This document shows, piece after piece, positions 10,341 through 28,377 of a stretch of 64,000 nt of DNA. The translations under genes and the position numbers were made by a program. The stretch covers positions 2,108,001 through 2,172,000 of the forward strand of contig NZ_CP086654.1 of assembly GCF_020883535.1 (NCBI RefSeq), read 5' to 3'. The DNA is from Staphylococcus ratti (GTDB lineage: Bacteria > Bacillota > Bacilli > Staphylococcales > Staphylococcaceae). The notes beneath the pieces were generated by a model. It had not been told where the DNA came from. It saw nothing but the letters and a program-made list of their open reading frames with translations, and did not search any database. How positions within the stretch are numbered: position 1 is the first letter of the stretch; each line of letters begins with the position of its first letter.

Positions 10341-11546
10341 ATGCACATTTTGATTGGGATAATTGGGATACTTGTGTTTTTGGGAGTAGCTTGGCTCGCA
10401 AGTTCTGACAAGAAAAATGTTCGCTGGCATTATATTGGTTTAATGTTAGTTATTCAAATGATATTCGCTTTTATTTTATTAAAAACGAATGTCGGGGTTA
10501 TTATTGTAGGCGGTATTGCACACGGATTCGGTTATTTACTGAAACAAGCTGCTGAAGGCGTTAATTTCGTATTTGGAGGTTTAGCGAATACAGGAGCAGC
10601 ACCATTCTTCTTAAATGTTTTACTTCCTATCGTCTTTATTTCCGCTTTAATCGGTATTTTACAATATTTAAAGATTTTACCTGTCATTATTAATGTTTTA
10701 GGATTTTTAATTTCAAAAGTCAATGGTATGGGTCGTTTAGAATCATACAACGCTGTTGCATCTGCGATTTTAGGGCAGTCTGAAGTGTTCATTTCACTTA
10801 AGAAACAATTGCCTTACATTCCTAAACATCGTTTATACACTTTAACAGCGTCAGCAATGTCTACGGTCTCAGCATCAATTATCGGCGCTTATTTTACAAT
10901 GGTAAAACCAGAATATGTTGTAACTGCTATAGTTTTAAACTTATTCGGTGGATTTATCGTAGCATCGATTATTAATCCTTATAAAGTTAACGAAAAAGAT
11001 GACAAATTACTTATAGAAGAAGAGAAAAAACAACAATCTTTCTTTGAAATGTTGGGAGAATACATTTTAGATGGTTTCAAAGTTGCAGTGATTGTTGGTG
11101 CGATGTTAATTGGATATATCGCCTTAATTACATTCTTAAATGGTATTGTGGGCGCCATTATCAATTTCGCTTCTGGTGGTACGCTAGATTGGAATTTCCA
11201 AACATTAATCGGTTTTGTATTTGCACCACTTGCGTTTTTAACAGGGATTCCTTGGCATGATGCTGTTGAAGCAGGTTCAATTATGGCGACAAAACTTTTA
11301 TCAAATGAATTCGTAGCTATGACTGAGTTAGGCAAAGCTAACGGTCTTTCTGAACGTGCACTTGGTGTCGTTTCTGTATTCTTAGTGTCATTTGCTAACT
11401 TCAGTTCAATCGGTATCATCTCAGGTGCAATCAAATCTTTAAATGACGAAAAAGGTGACGTTGTCGCTCGTTTCGGGCTTAAATTATTGTTTGGTGCGAC
11501 ACTTGTATCATTTATTTCTGCTACAATCGCTGGTTTCTTTATTTAA
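10341..11546 (+). CDS. nupC: Concentrative nucleoside transporter, NupC family
   Basis: Membrane transporter that imports nucleosides with cations. The 401-residue protein is strongly hydrophobic with about ten likely membrane segments, and has CNT-type segments such as GQSEVFISLKKQLPY near residue 145 and GIPWHDAVEAGSIMATKL near 305. An upstream in-frame extension is rejected: the chosen ATG follows GAGGTG and begins a clean membrane segment. It is transcribed away from ctsR, so the two promoters share a short intergenic region. Exact substrate range cannot be read from sequence. Confidence 0.9.
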   Translation: MHILIGIIGILVFLGVAWLASSDKKNVRWHYIGLMLVIQMIFAFILLKTNVGVIIVGGIAHGFGYLLKQAAEGVNFVFGGLANTGAAPFFLNVLLPIVFISALIGILQYLKILPVIINVLGFLISKVNGMGRLESYNAVASAILGQSEVFISLKKQLPYIPKHRLYTLTASAMSTVSASIIGAYFTMVKPEYVVTAIVLNLFGGFIVASIINPYKVNEKDDKLLIEEEKKQQSFFEMLGEYILDGFKVAVIVGAMLIGYIALITFLNGIVGAIINFASGGTLDWNFQTLIGFVFAPLAFLTGIPWHDAVEAGSIMATKLLSNEFVAMTELGKANGLSERALGVVSVFLVSFANFSSIGIISGAIKSLNDEKGDVVARFGLKLLFGATLVSFISATIAGFFI

Positions 11547-11552
11547 AACAAC

Positions 11553-11595
11553 AAAAAGCTGTATGTCATGAAAAATAGACATACAGCTTTTTATT
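11553..11595. terminator. Bidirectional terminator between nupC and pdxT
   Basis: A perfect stem AAAAGCTGTATGTC / GACATACAGCTTTT with T-rich tails on both strands lies between the converging nupC and pdxT stop codons and can end transcription in both directions. Confidence 0.9.
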
Positions 11596-12156
11596 TTATG
11601 CTTCAGAGACAACGTTATTAATAAAATAATTGATGATACTATAATCTTCAGTAAGTTCAGGATGGAACGACACGCCTAAATACTTTCCTTGACGAACCGC
11701 AATGATTTTATCCTCAATTCGCCCTAAGACTTCTACCGTCGCTTCAGTAGATTGAATATGCGGTGCACGAATGAACACACCTTCTACTAACGTATCAATG
11801 CCTTTTATTGTTAGATCTGCTTCGAAACTGTCCACTTGGCGCCCAAATGAATTACGTTCAACAGTAATATCTAACTTTTGCAAGTAACCTGTTTCATTCA
11901 CAATATCTTTAGCAAGTACGATAAGTCCAGCACAAGTACCAAACATCGGTAACTCAGATTGTTGGAGCGCTTCTTTAAAACCATATAAATCCATCAAACG
12001 ACGTAATGTTGTAGATTCGCCACCTGGAATAATTAAACCATCAATATCTTTAAGTTGTTCTACTTTTTTCACATAAATGCCTTCGTGCCCACTCGCTTCA
12101 ATATGGCGAATATGTTCACGTACAGCACCTTGTAATGCAAGTACGCCGATTTTCAT
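11596..12156 (-). CDS. pdxT: Pyridoxal 5'-phosphate synthase glutaminase subunit
   Basis: Class I glutaminase that hydrolyses glutamine and channels ammonia to PdxS for pyridoxal 5'-phosphate synthesis. The 186-residue protein has the oxyanion region GGESTTLRR near residue 47, the nucleophile cysteine in [11 protein letters not shown] near 78, and the catalytic His-Glu pair in [11 protein letters not shown] near 170. The start [11 protein letters not shown] is one base after the pdxS stop, so the two subunits are co-expressed. Confidence 0.96.
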   Translation of the reverse strand: MKIGVLALQGAVREHIRHIEASGHEGIYVKKVEQLKDIDGLIIPGGESTTLRRLMDLYGFKEALQQSELPMFGTCAGLIVLAKDIVNETGYLQKLDITVERNSFGRQVDSFEADLTIKGIDTLVEGVFIRAPHIQSTEATVEVLGRIEDKIIAVRQGKYLGVSFHPELTEDYSIINYFINNVVSEA

Positions 12157-12157
12157 C

Positions 12158-13045
12158 TTACCAACCACGCTCTTGCATACGTTCTTCTAATGAAAGTGAG
12201 TTAATATCTAACCCTTTCATTGCTGTGCCAAGTTCTTTAGCCAATTTACCAATTAATTCATAGTCTTGGTAGTGTGTTGTTGCTTGTACAATTGCTTTAG
12301 CAAAAGTTTCAGGATCTTCGGATTTGAAGATACCAGATCCTACAAATACACCATCTGCACCTAATTCCATCATTAACGCTGCATCTTGAGGTGTCGCAAC
12401 ACCGCCCGCTGCAAAGTTCACTACTGGTAAACGCCCTGTTGATTTAATCATTTTTAAAATATCGTAAGGCGCGCCTAAGTTTTTCGCTTCTGTCATTAAT
12501 TCATCATCACTCATTACAGTGATACGATTCACTTCTTGATTCACCTGACGCATATGACGAACCGCTTCTACAATATTACCTGTACCTGGTTCACCTTTTG
12601 TACGTAACATAGCTGCGCCTTCACCAATACGACGCGCTGCTTCACCTAAATTACGACATCCACATACAAATGGAACCGTGTAATCGCTCTTCTTAAGGTG
12701 AAAAACTTCATCTGCTGGTGTAAGCACTTCAGATTCATCAATATAGTCTACACCCATAGCCTCTAATACACGTGCTTCTGTAATGTGCCCAATACGACAT
12801 TTCGCCATTACAGGGATAGACACCGCATTCATCACTTCTTCAACAATTCTAGGGTTGCATGCACGTGCAACACCACCTGCTGCTCTAATATCAGATGGTA
12901 CGCGCTCAAGCGCCATAACTGCAACAGCACCTGCTTCTTCTGCAATCTTAGCTTGTTCGGCGTTAACCACGTCCATGATGACGCCACCTTTTTGCATTTC
13001 TGCCATACCGCGTTTTACGCGATCTGAGCCTACTTGTTTAGACAT
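12158..13045 (-). CDS. pdxS: Pyridoxal 5'-phosphate synthase lyase subunit
   Basis: Synthase subunit that builds pyridoxal 5'-phosphate from ribose 5-phosphate, glyceraldehyde 3-phosphate and PdxT-derived ammonia. The 295-residue protein is the usual length and has the [12 protein letters not shown] segment with a catalytic lysine near residue 80, a second conserved lysine in RTKGEPGTG near 148, and [19 protein letters not shown] near 210. It is divergent from pdxR, with repeat operators in the intergenic region. PLP made here serves enzymes such as CysK elsewhere in the window. Confidence 0.97.
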   Translation of the reverse strand: MSKQVGSDRVKRGMAEMQKGGVIMDVVNAEQAKIAEEAGAVAVMALERVPSDIRAAGGVARACNPRIVEEVMNAVSIPVMAKCRIGHITEARVLEAMGVDYIDESEVLTPADEVFHLKKSDYTVPFVCGCRNLGEAARRIGEGAAMLRTKGEPGTGNIVEAVRHMRQVNQEVNRITVMSDDELMTEAKNLGAPYDILKMIKSTGRLPVVNFAAGGVATPQDAALMMELGADGVFVGSGIFKSEDPETFAKAIVQATTHYQDYELIGKLAKELGTAMKGLDINSLSLEERMQERGW

Positions 13046-13101
13046 TTTAAATTGCCCCCTTTTCGAATATACAAGAGTAGCTTATACTATTATCTGAACC
13101 T

Positions 13102-13139
13102 TTAAAAGTGTCAGAACGCTACAAATTAAAGTGGTCAGA
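13102..13139. promoter_or_regulatory. Direct repeats, likely PdxR operator
   Basis: Two 14-base repeats lie between pdxS and pdxR: TTAAAAGTGTCAGA (13102-13115) and TTAAAGTGGTCAGA (13126-13139), in the same orientation and 24 bases apart. A partial inverted TCTGAACC lies at about 13093. MocR-type PdxR regulators bind repeats of this kind next to pdxST, so assignment to PdxR is an inference from position and family. Confidence 0.6.
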
Positions 13140-13152
13140 TAGGATGGATACA

Positions 13153-14574
13153 ATGGAAATGCTCATGTTTGATATCGATAAACTAAAGTCTCAGCCAATT
13201 TATTTACAGCTCTACGATAAAATAAAAGAGAGTATTATTGAAGGGGCTTTGCGCGAAGGCGAAAAATTACCTTCTAAGCGGCAACTCAGCCAATACCTTT
13301 CTGTTAGCCAAACGACAATTGAAAATGCGTATTCTCAATTAATAGATGAAGGTTTTGTGATTAGTAAACCTAAATCAGGTTATTTCGTGAGTGATATAGA
13401 ATCACTTCCATTTATCGCAAGAAATACAAAAAACACCGTTGAAGTCACGGAGGAATCAAAACCAACGCCTCACTACCCATTCCGATTTCAATTAGGTGCC
13501 ATCGATAAAGCACATTTCCCGCTCGAAACGCTTAGAAAATTTTCAAAAGAAGCTTTTGAAGAGCCACAGTTCCACCTCGTCGAAACAGGCCATAAACAAG
13601 GTGACTTTGCCTTACGCAAAGAAATAAGCCAATATCTTTTTCATAGTCGTGGCGTTCAAGCAACACCTGCCCAAGTCATTGTTGCGTCATCCACAGATCA
13701 AATTTTGTCCATTATCACTGATTTATTGCCACCTAAAAGTCATTATCTTTTAGAAGATCCATTGTACCCACAAGTGCATCAACTATTAAAGCGTAAACAT
13801 ATTAACTATTCGTTTTTAAAAGTTCACGATGAAGGCGTGCAAATCGCACAACATAAAGGTGATAAAGATGTCGTTTATATCACGCCAAGTCATCAATTTC
13901 CAACAGGTGTGACGATGAAACTAAAACAGCGTATCGCTTTACTGAAATGGGCACAAGCAACGCCTTTTCGATACATTATAGAAGATGACTATGATTCTGA
14001 ATTTCGCTATGAAGGAAAACCGATTCCAGCACTTCAAAGCCTAGATCAATCTGGTAGCGTCATTTATGTCAGTACATTTTCAAAATCGATAGCGCCTTCG
14101 ATTCGTATCGCCTATGCCGTTTTACCTATAGCATTGCAACAACAATACCAAAAAACCAAAAATATCGAGGGCGGAACTGTCCCGAGACATACACAATATA
14201 TGGTCAGTCAATTTATGGCAACACACCATTTCGAGCGCCATTTAAACAGAATGCGTAAAATTTACCGACAAAAAAGAGATATTTTAATTGCCACTTTAAA
14301 CCGTCACCCTGAATTAATTAAAATTTCAGGTGAAAAAACAGGCATGCATTTTGTAATAACCATAACGAACGGTTGGACTGAAGCTCAATGTATCCAAAGC
14401 TTTCATCACCATCGCATTGAAATTAAACCGTTGTCAGCTTATCGCTATCAATTTAAAACAACGACACCTCAATTTGTGCTCGGATTTGGAGGCATTCCAT
14501 TAGATGAAGTGGAAAGTCATGCCAAACAATTAATATCGAGCTTACAACCAACAGATCGTATCAAAAGTGATTAA
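13153..14574 (+). CDS. pdxR: MocR/GabR-family regulator, PdxR-like
   Basis: Regulator fusing a GntR-type winged helix (about residues 10-75, with SQPIYLQLYDKIKESI and LSVSQTTIENAYSQL) to a fold-type I aminotransferase-like domain. The second domain carries the PLP-lysine context STFSKSIAPSIRIAY near residue 310. Divergent placement from pdxST points to PdxR, which activates PLP synthesis when PLP is low. Several in-frame ATGs lie near the start; I chose the one with AGGATGG a few bases upstream, giving 473 residues. The true start could be a few codons either side. Confidence 0.85.
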   Translation: MEMLMFDIDKLKSQPIYLQLYDKIKESIIEGALREGEKLPSKRQLSQYLSVSQTTIENAYSQLIDEGFVISKPKSGYFVSDIESLPFIARNTKNTVEVTEESKPTPHYPFRFQLGAIDKAHFPLETLRKFSKEAFEEPQFHLVETGHKQGDFALRKEISQYLFHSRGVQATPAQVIVASSTDQILSIITDLLPPKSHYLLEDPLYPQVHQLLKRKHINYSFLKVHDEGVQIAQHKGDKDVVYITPSHQFPTGVTMKLKQRIALLKWAQATPFRYIIEDDYDSEFRYEGKPIPALQSLDQSGSVIYVSTFSKSIAPSIRIAYAVLPIALQQQYQKTKNIEGGTVPRHTQYMVSQFMATHHFERHLNRMRKIYRQKRDILIATLNRHPELIKISGEKTGMHFVITITNGWTEAQCIQSFHHHRIEIKPLSAYRYQFKTTTPQFVLGFGGIPLDEVESHAKQLISSLQPTDRIKSD

Positions 14575-14577
14575 AAC

Positions 14578-14630
14578 TAAAAGCGATTCAAATTTAACCA
14601 TTTAAGTTAAACTTGAACCGCTTTTTAATT
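14578..14630. terminator. Bidirectional terminator between pdxR and FUSC gene
   Basis: Stem AAAGCGATTCAA / TTGAACCGCTTT with a single mismatch on the plus strand (a G-U pair on the minus strand) and T-rich runs on both sides. It separates the converging pdxR and FUSC-family genes. Confidence 0.75.
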
Positions 14631-14692
14631 TTCCGTGATCTATTTTTTCAATTTGTATAGGATTAACCGTTGTGAATCAAACTCATATGGTT

Positions 14693-16630
14693 TTAATCTT
14701 TTAATAAATTAGGATTACGTTGGTCTTGATAGTCGTATAATTCAATTTCTTGAAGTTGCATTAAAAATTGACGCAATTGTGCGTAATGTTTGAGTTCTGG
14801 TAACTCAATCACTTCATCATGATATTTGCCACATTCAAACAACTTCGCAATATTTTCAAACACGACAAGATATATTCCAAGCGCACGCTCATCTAAATAG
14901 ACACCCCGGTCATCATGTAAAATTTGCGTTAGCTTAAAGTTAATCTGTTGCAATAAGAAAATCGCTGGATAATAGTATTGTGTACGCTTATGATTTGATG
15001 AAATTTCACCATATGCCCTGTTATACATCATTTCCATATTTTCAACTTTTAATTTCAGACGTAATTTCGCCTTATTTGGATGATACATTTTATGATATTT
15101 GGGATACTGATGCTCAGAAAAAACGTAATGAAATATTTGTGACTCAACTCTAGCCACATCAGCCATAATTTCAGGTAAATTTCTCGAAGCGATGCGTCGT
15201 CCAATAATCATTACGCCAATCACCGCAATGACAATACCTACAGTAGTATCTAAAAACCGTGGTACTGCTATCATTGGCGTAAAGTTGCCTTGCGCAAGTC
15301 CGCCTAATAAAATCACTTGAGTCGTAATCGCAATCATAGCCAATGCATAATTCGCACCTACTAGCGCCTCAGTTAATGCTGCACTCAAAGCAAGCACACA
15401 CACAACAATACCTATATGCGGATGAAAACTAAGAAAACTCGCAACAAAAATTACACCTACCATCGTTCCTAGCCAACGTGCGACAGCGCGTTCTAAACTT
15501 GCAATATTTGTTCCTCCAACCAATACGGTATGCGCACTCAAAGGCACCCAATATGCTCTTTCCAAGTCAAACACTAGCGCCACAATAATTGAAATGCCGA
15601 TAATTAATGTATACTTCATTGTTGCTACAAAAGATGCTGATTCTGGTGTAAGATGATATAACAAACGATGACTGTACTGTGGTGAACGAATTTCAATATT
15701 TTCTTTCACTCTTAATTCTGTAGAAGTCAAAGTTTCGTCTACTTTAAAAATCAATTTAACCAATTCATCAAATTGCTTTTCTACATCGATACGTTTCCGC
15801 CAGAGTGCCTTCGTTTCAGAAGGATGCACAATTTCTTTAGTTATATGGTCTATCATCTGTTGAATCACTTTAGGGATTGGGCGAATCCCTTTCGCATTAA
15901 GTTCTAATAGCTCTGAATATATCCCTTCCGCCCATTGATGTAAGAGCACACTTCTTTGATAACGTGTCGAACGTTTTTGTAAAGAAGAACCTGTTGTATT
16001 TAACGTTTCAGACGTTTGGAGAAATGTTTTTACTGCGATTTTCGTCAAATCATTAAATTGTTCTTGATTATTAAACTGATGCACTAATTTTTGAACTAAT
16101 TGATACTCTTTTTTTATTGCTTGTGTCTCTTGAGATTCGCTTTTAATCAGATGATCGACAATAATCATCGCTAATGCTAACAAGCCACCTATCCCTACCA
16201 TTACACCACGATGGAAAAAGTCTTCTGGATGTTGTGGCATAACAATTGAAAGACTGTAGGCAATGATAAAAAAAGTTGAAGAAGGACCGGGTACATTTAA
16301 AGTTGTAAAGATATAGTACGGGATAACAGAAAAAATAAGTAAGAAAATAGCAAACATAATCGGATTTCCCGTTGTTAAAGTCCCTAACATCATAGCAATA
16401 ACGAAACTTAATGAAGTCAATGATACCACACGAATACGAGACGTAAATGTCCAATCAAACGCATAAATATGTGCAAGTGTCCCTATAGAAATAAGTAGTG
16501 CGGTTGCCATATCATTAAATAACCAACCGTATAACAAAGGAATTAGCATAATAATTCCTTGTCGAATTCCTTTTCGTATATCAATCTTTGCTGTATTGAT
16601 TTGTGCTAATTGCTTAACATACAAATTCAA
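14693..16630 (-). CDS. FUSC-family membrane protein, possible aromatic acid exporter
   Basis: A 645-residue protein with the two-block layout of the FUSC/aromatic-acid-exporter family: a hydrophobic block (about 22-165), a soluble helical stretch (170-330), a second hydrophobic block (335-475) and a soluble C-terminal part. Members are thought to export organic acids; the substrate here is unknown. The start is TTG, since AGGTG lies seven bases before it and no ATG nearby has a better site. It sits alone between the rRNA terminator and pdxR, and is not part of either unit. I see no signature that fixes a function. Confidence 0.75.
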   Translation of the reverse strand: MNLYVKQLAQINTAKIDIRKGIRQGIIMLIPLLYGWLFNDMATALLISIGTLAHIYAFDWTFTSRIRVVSLTSLSFVIAMMLGTLTTGNPIMFAIFLLIFSVIPYYIFTTLNVPGPSSTFFIIAYSLSIVMPQHPEDFFHRGVMVGIGGLLALAMIIVDHLIKSESQETQAIKKEYQLVQKLVHQFNNQEQFNDLTKIAVKTFLQTSETLNTTGSSLQKRSTRYQRSVLLHQWAEGIYSELLELNAKGIRPIPKVIQQMIDHITKEIVHPSETKALWRKRIDVEKQFDELVKLIFKVDETLTSTELRVKENIEIRSPQYSHRLLYHLTPESASFVATMKYTLIIGISIIVALVFDLERAYWVPLSAHTVLVGGTNIASLERAVARWLGTMVGVIFVASFLSFHPHIGIVVCVLALSAALTEALVGANYALAMIAITTQVILLGGLAQGNFTPMIAVPRFLDTTVGIVIAVIGVMIIGRRIASRNLPEIMADVARVESQIFHYVFSEHQYPKYHKMYHPNKAKLRLKLKVENMEMMYNRAYGEISSNHKRTQYYYPAIFLLQQINFKLTQILHDDRGVYLDERALGIYLVVFENIAKLFECGKYHDEVIELPELKHYAQLRQFLMQLQEIELYDYQDQRNPNLLKD

Positions 16631-16699
16631 TGTAATTCACCTAGATTCTTTCTATATGTGTTTTTTATTCCTATATTAGAATATCATTTTTTAGTGTAT

Positions 16700-16723
16700 A
16701 AAAAAAAGAGACCTCTCGGTCTC
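16700..16723 (-). terminator. Terminator of the distal rRNA operon
   Basis: On the minus strand a perfect GAGACC-GAGA-GGTCTC hairpin is followed by a run of seven or more T. It lies just after the last 5S gene. Confidence 0.95.
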
Positions 16724-16755
16724 GATTCGGCTCATCGCATCATATATTGATGTTT

Positions 16756-16870
16756 GCTTGGCAACGTCCTACTCTCGCGGAACGTAAGTCCGACTACCAT
16801 CGGCGCTAAAGAGCTTAACTTCTGTGTTCGGCATGGGAACAGGTGTGACCTCTTTGCTATTGTCACCAAA
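16756..16870 (-). rRNA. rrf: 5S ribosomal RNA (distal operon)
   Basis: About 115 bases with the conserved loops of 5S rRNA (GAGGTCACACCTGTTCCC, CCGAACACAGAAG, GAGAGTAGGAC on the minus strand). Terminal helix is GTTTGG paired with CCAAGC. It is identical to the copy at 22160-22274 and differs from the leading copy at 28091-28205. Confidence 0.97.
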
Positions 16871-16982
16871 CAATGTTTTACTTTATGTCAAACGTTTTCA
16901 CTTCGTAAAGTGACTTTGAATGTTATACATTCAAAACTAGATAGTAAGTAGATTTTCACAAGCATTACCTTATGAACTAATT
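16871..16982 (-). other. 23S-5S spacer with 23S processing-stem arm
   Basis: Non-coding spacer. On the minus strand it contains AAAATCTACTTACTATC, complementary to a segment on the other side of 23S (about 20165-20190), as expected for the stem cut by RNase III to release pre-23S rRNA. The same spacer recurs at 22275-22386. Confidence 0.7.
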
Positions 16983-19906
<2,924 letters not shown>

Positions 19907-20198
19907 CTAGACGTGTTGATAAGCGTTCGCATTCTTATTCATCACGGCACAAATCACTCAGTTACTTACGCAAGTAAGCGCCTTCGTTCTTGTTTGTGAT
20001 TCATAGACTGACAAACGCTTTCAATCACGTCTATCCTATCTACGTTATAATGCTTAACTTATCTTCACCAGTTATTAATTATGTGAGTCGTCTGTCGACG
20101 ACTAGCGATAATTTTTTGTTTCAAGCTTTTCGCTTGTCACTCGGTTTTGCTTGGTAAAATCAATACTTACTTATCTAGTTTTCAATGTACAATTTAAA
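19907..20198 (-). other. Spacer between tRNA-Ile and 23S
   Basis: About 290 bases without a gene. It holds the 5' arm of the 23S processing stem, a short hairpin around GTCGTCGACAGACGAC, and AT-rich filler. It differs from the other operon's spacer at 20043 (C here, T at 25447) on the plus strand. Confidence 0.75.
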
Positions 20199-20275
<77 letters not shown>

Positions 20276-20370
20276 ATTTGTTTGAATCCTCAATCTATAT
20301 GAGCATTCAAAACTGAATACAATATGTCACGTTATTCCTTATCGCCTTAAGGCGATATTCCGTATATTAT

Positions 20371-21927
<1,557 letters not shown>

Positions 21928-22074
21928 AGAAGTAAGCTTGATATAGCTCGTTGATTGGTTAAGCCAATCACTCTGAAAGTACTTAACGTACTCAAATTAT
22001 TGGAATTAACGTTGACATATTGTCATTCAGTTTTCAATGTTCATGCGTCGTTTCTTTCGACTCGACAAGAATTA

Positions 22075-22103
22075 ATTATACAGACTTTTGTAATGAAAGT
22101 CAA
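22075..22103 (-). promoter_or_regulatory. Promoter of the distal rRNA operon
   Basis: On the minus strand TTGACT (22098-22103), a 17-base spacer and TATAAT (22075-22080) lie directly after the preceding operon's terminator and about 150 bases before 16S, so the distal operon has its own strong start. Confidence 0.92.
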
Positions 22104-22127
22104 CACTTTTATTCTATTTTTCCAAAG

Positions 22128-22148
22128 AAAAAATGACCGCTAGGTCAT
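22128..22148 (-). terminator. Terminator of the proximal rRNA operon
   Basis: A perfect ATGACC-TAGC-GGTCAT hairpin followed by six T on the minus strand, just after the 5S gene and before the next promoter. Confidence 0.93.
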
Positions 22149-22159
22149 GATAAAAGTTT

Positions 22160-22274
22160 GCTTGGCAACGTCCTACTCTCGCGGAACGTAAGTCCGACTA
22201 CCATCGGCGCTAAAGAGCTTAACTTCTGTGTTCGGCATGGGAACAGGTGTGACCTCTTTGCTATTGTCACCAAA
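22160..22274 (-). rRNA. rrf: 5S ribosomal RNA (proximal operon)
   Basis: Same sequence as the copy at 16756-16870, including the GTTTGG/CCAAGC terminal helix. It is followed by a terminator and the promoter of the next operon. Confidence 0.97.
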
Positions 22275-22386
22275 CAATGTTTTACTTTATGTCAAACGTT
22301 TTCACTTCGTAAAGTGACTTTGAATGTTATACATTCAAAACTAGATAGTAAGTAGATTTTCACAAGCATTACCTTATGAACTAATT

Positions 22387-27243
<4,857 letters not shown>

Positions 27244-27381
27244 AGAAGTAAGCTTGATATAGCTCGTTGATTGGTTAAGCCAATCACTCTGAAAGTACTT
27301 AACGTACTCAAATTATTGGAATTAACGTTGACATATTGTCATTCAGTTTTCAATGTTCATTATTATAAGAAATCATAAAAA

Positions 27382-27457
27382 TGGTGGAGACTAGCGGGAT
27401 CGAACCGCTGACCTCCTGCGTGCAAAGCAGGCGCTCTCCCATCTGAGCTAAGCCCCC
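27382..27457 (-). tRNA. tRNA-Ala (TGC)
   Basis: 76 bases with encoded CCA and anticodon TGC in CTTTGCACG. Last of eight tRNAs in the cluster and nearest to 16S. Confidence 0.96.
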
Positions 27458-27483
27458 ATATTAAGAAAAGTGTTTTTAAGAAG

Positions 27484-27557
27484 TCGGGAAGACAGGATTT
27501 GAACCTGCGACCCCTTGGTCCCAAACCAAGTGCTCTACCAAGCTGAGCTACTTCCCG
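27484..27557 (-). tRNA. tRNA-Pro (TGG)
   Basis: 74 bases, acceptor stem CGGGAAG, anticodon TGG in TTTGGGA. CCA is not encoded; the gene is followed by CTT. Confidence 0.96.
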
Positions 27558-27567
27558 TTATTAAAAA

Positions 27568-27644
27568 TGGCGCGCCCGATAGGAGTCGAACCCATAACCT
27601 CTTGATCCGTAGTCAAACGCTCTATCCAATTGAGCTACGGGCGC
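27568..27644 (-). tRNA. tRNA-Arg (ACG)
   Basis: 77 bases with encoded CCA, acceptor stem GCGCCCG and anticodon ACG in CTACGGA. The first anticodon base is expected to be deaminated to inosine, as known for this tRNA. Confidence 0.96.
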
Positions 27645-27651
27645 TTATTAA

Positions 27652-27740
27652 TGGTGCCGAGGACCGGAATCGAACCGGTACGGTGATCTCTCACCGCAGG
27701 ATTTTAAGTCCTGTGCGTCTGCCAGTTCCGCCACCCCGGC
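27652..27740 (-). tRNA. tRNA-Leu (TAA)
   Basis: 89 bases with encoded CCA, a long variable arm typical of leucine tRNA, and anticodon TAA in CTTAAAA. Confidence 0.96.
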
Positions 27741-27748
27741 AAAATAAA

Positions 27749-27823
27749 TGGAGCAGAAGACGGGATTCGAACCCGCGACCCCAACCTTGGCAAGGTTGTA
27801 TTCTACCGCTGAACTACTTCTGC
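27749..27823 (-). tRNA. tRNA-Gly (GCC)
   Basis: 75 bases with encoded CCA, acceptor stem GCAGAAG and anticodon GCC in TTGCCAA. The T-loop is standard GGTTCGAATCC, so it looks like a translational tRNA. Confidence 0.95.
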
Positions 27824-27841
27824 TCATTAGTATTCGAATGA

Positions 27842-27914
27842 TGAGCCATAGAGGATTCGAACCTCTGACCCTCTGATTAAAAGTCAGATGCTCTACCAAC
27901 TGAGCTAATGGCTC
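27842..27914 (-). tRNA. tRNA-Lys (TTT)
   Basis: 73 bases, acceptor stem GAGCCAT, anticodon TTT in CTTTTAA. CCA is not encoded; TCA follows the discriminator. Confidence 0.96.
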
Positions 27915-27921
27915 ATATAAA

Positions 27922-27997
<76 letters not shown>

Positions 27998-28005
27998 TAT
28001 TAAAA

Positions 28006-28081
28006 TGGTGGAGAATGACGGGTTCGAACCGCCGACCCTCTGCTTGTAAGGCAGATGCTCTCCCAGCTGAGCTAATTCTCC
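28006..28081 (-). tRNA. tRNA-Val (TAC)
   Basis: 76 bases with encoded CCA, acceptor stem GGAGAAT and anticodon TAC in CTTACAA. First tRNA after the leading 5S gene. Confidence 0.96.
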
Positions 28082-28090
28082 TAATCAATT

Positions 28091-28205
28091 GCCTAGCAAC
28101 GTCCTACTCTCGCGGAACGTAAGTCCGACTACCATCGGCGCTAAAGAGCTTAACTTCTGTGTTCGGCATGGGAACAGGTGTGACCTCTTTGCTATTGTCA
28201 CTAGA
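28091..28205 (-). rRNA. rrf: Leading 5S ribosomal RNA before the tRNA cluster
   Basis: A complete 5S gene not preceded by 16S or 23S; it opens the transcript that continues through eight tRNAs into 16S. It differs from the other two 5S genes only at plus-strand positions 28093, 28095, 28202 and 28204. In the RNA these change one U-A pair to C-G and one G-C pair to A-U in the terminal helix, so pairing is preserved. That argues for a functional gene, not debris. Confidence 0.95.
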
Positions 28206-28242
28206 CAAATTTTATTCCGTAGCTTTTGTCGGCTACCTTTTT

Positions 28243-28271
28243 ATAATACACAGTTTGCAAACACTTTTCAA
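28243..28271 (-). promoter_or_regulatory. Proximal promoter (P2) of the 5S-tRNA-rRNA transcript
   Basis: On the minus strand TTGAAA (28266-28271), a 17-base spacer and TATTAT (28243-28248), about 40 bases before the leading 5S gene. A small GTAGC/GCTAC hairpin follows. Confidence 0.8.
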
Positions 28272-28348
28272 TAGTTAATTTTACACTTTCTTAAAGCTTT
28301 TTACAAACGTTTTACTTATGTATGCCGCTTGTTTTTGACGACTTTTAT

Positions 28349-28377
28349 ATATTACATAATTCTATTCGAAGTGTCAA
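28349..28377 (-). promoter_or_regulatory. Distal promoter (P1) of the 5S-tRNA-rRNA transcript
   Basis: On the minus strand a consensus TTGACA (28372-28377), a 17-base spacer and TAATAT (28349-28354). With P2 it gives the tandem-promoter layout common for rRNA operons. Confidence 0.88.
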
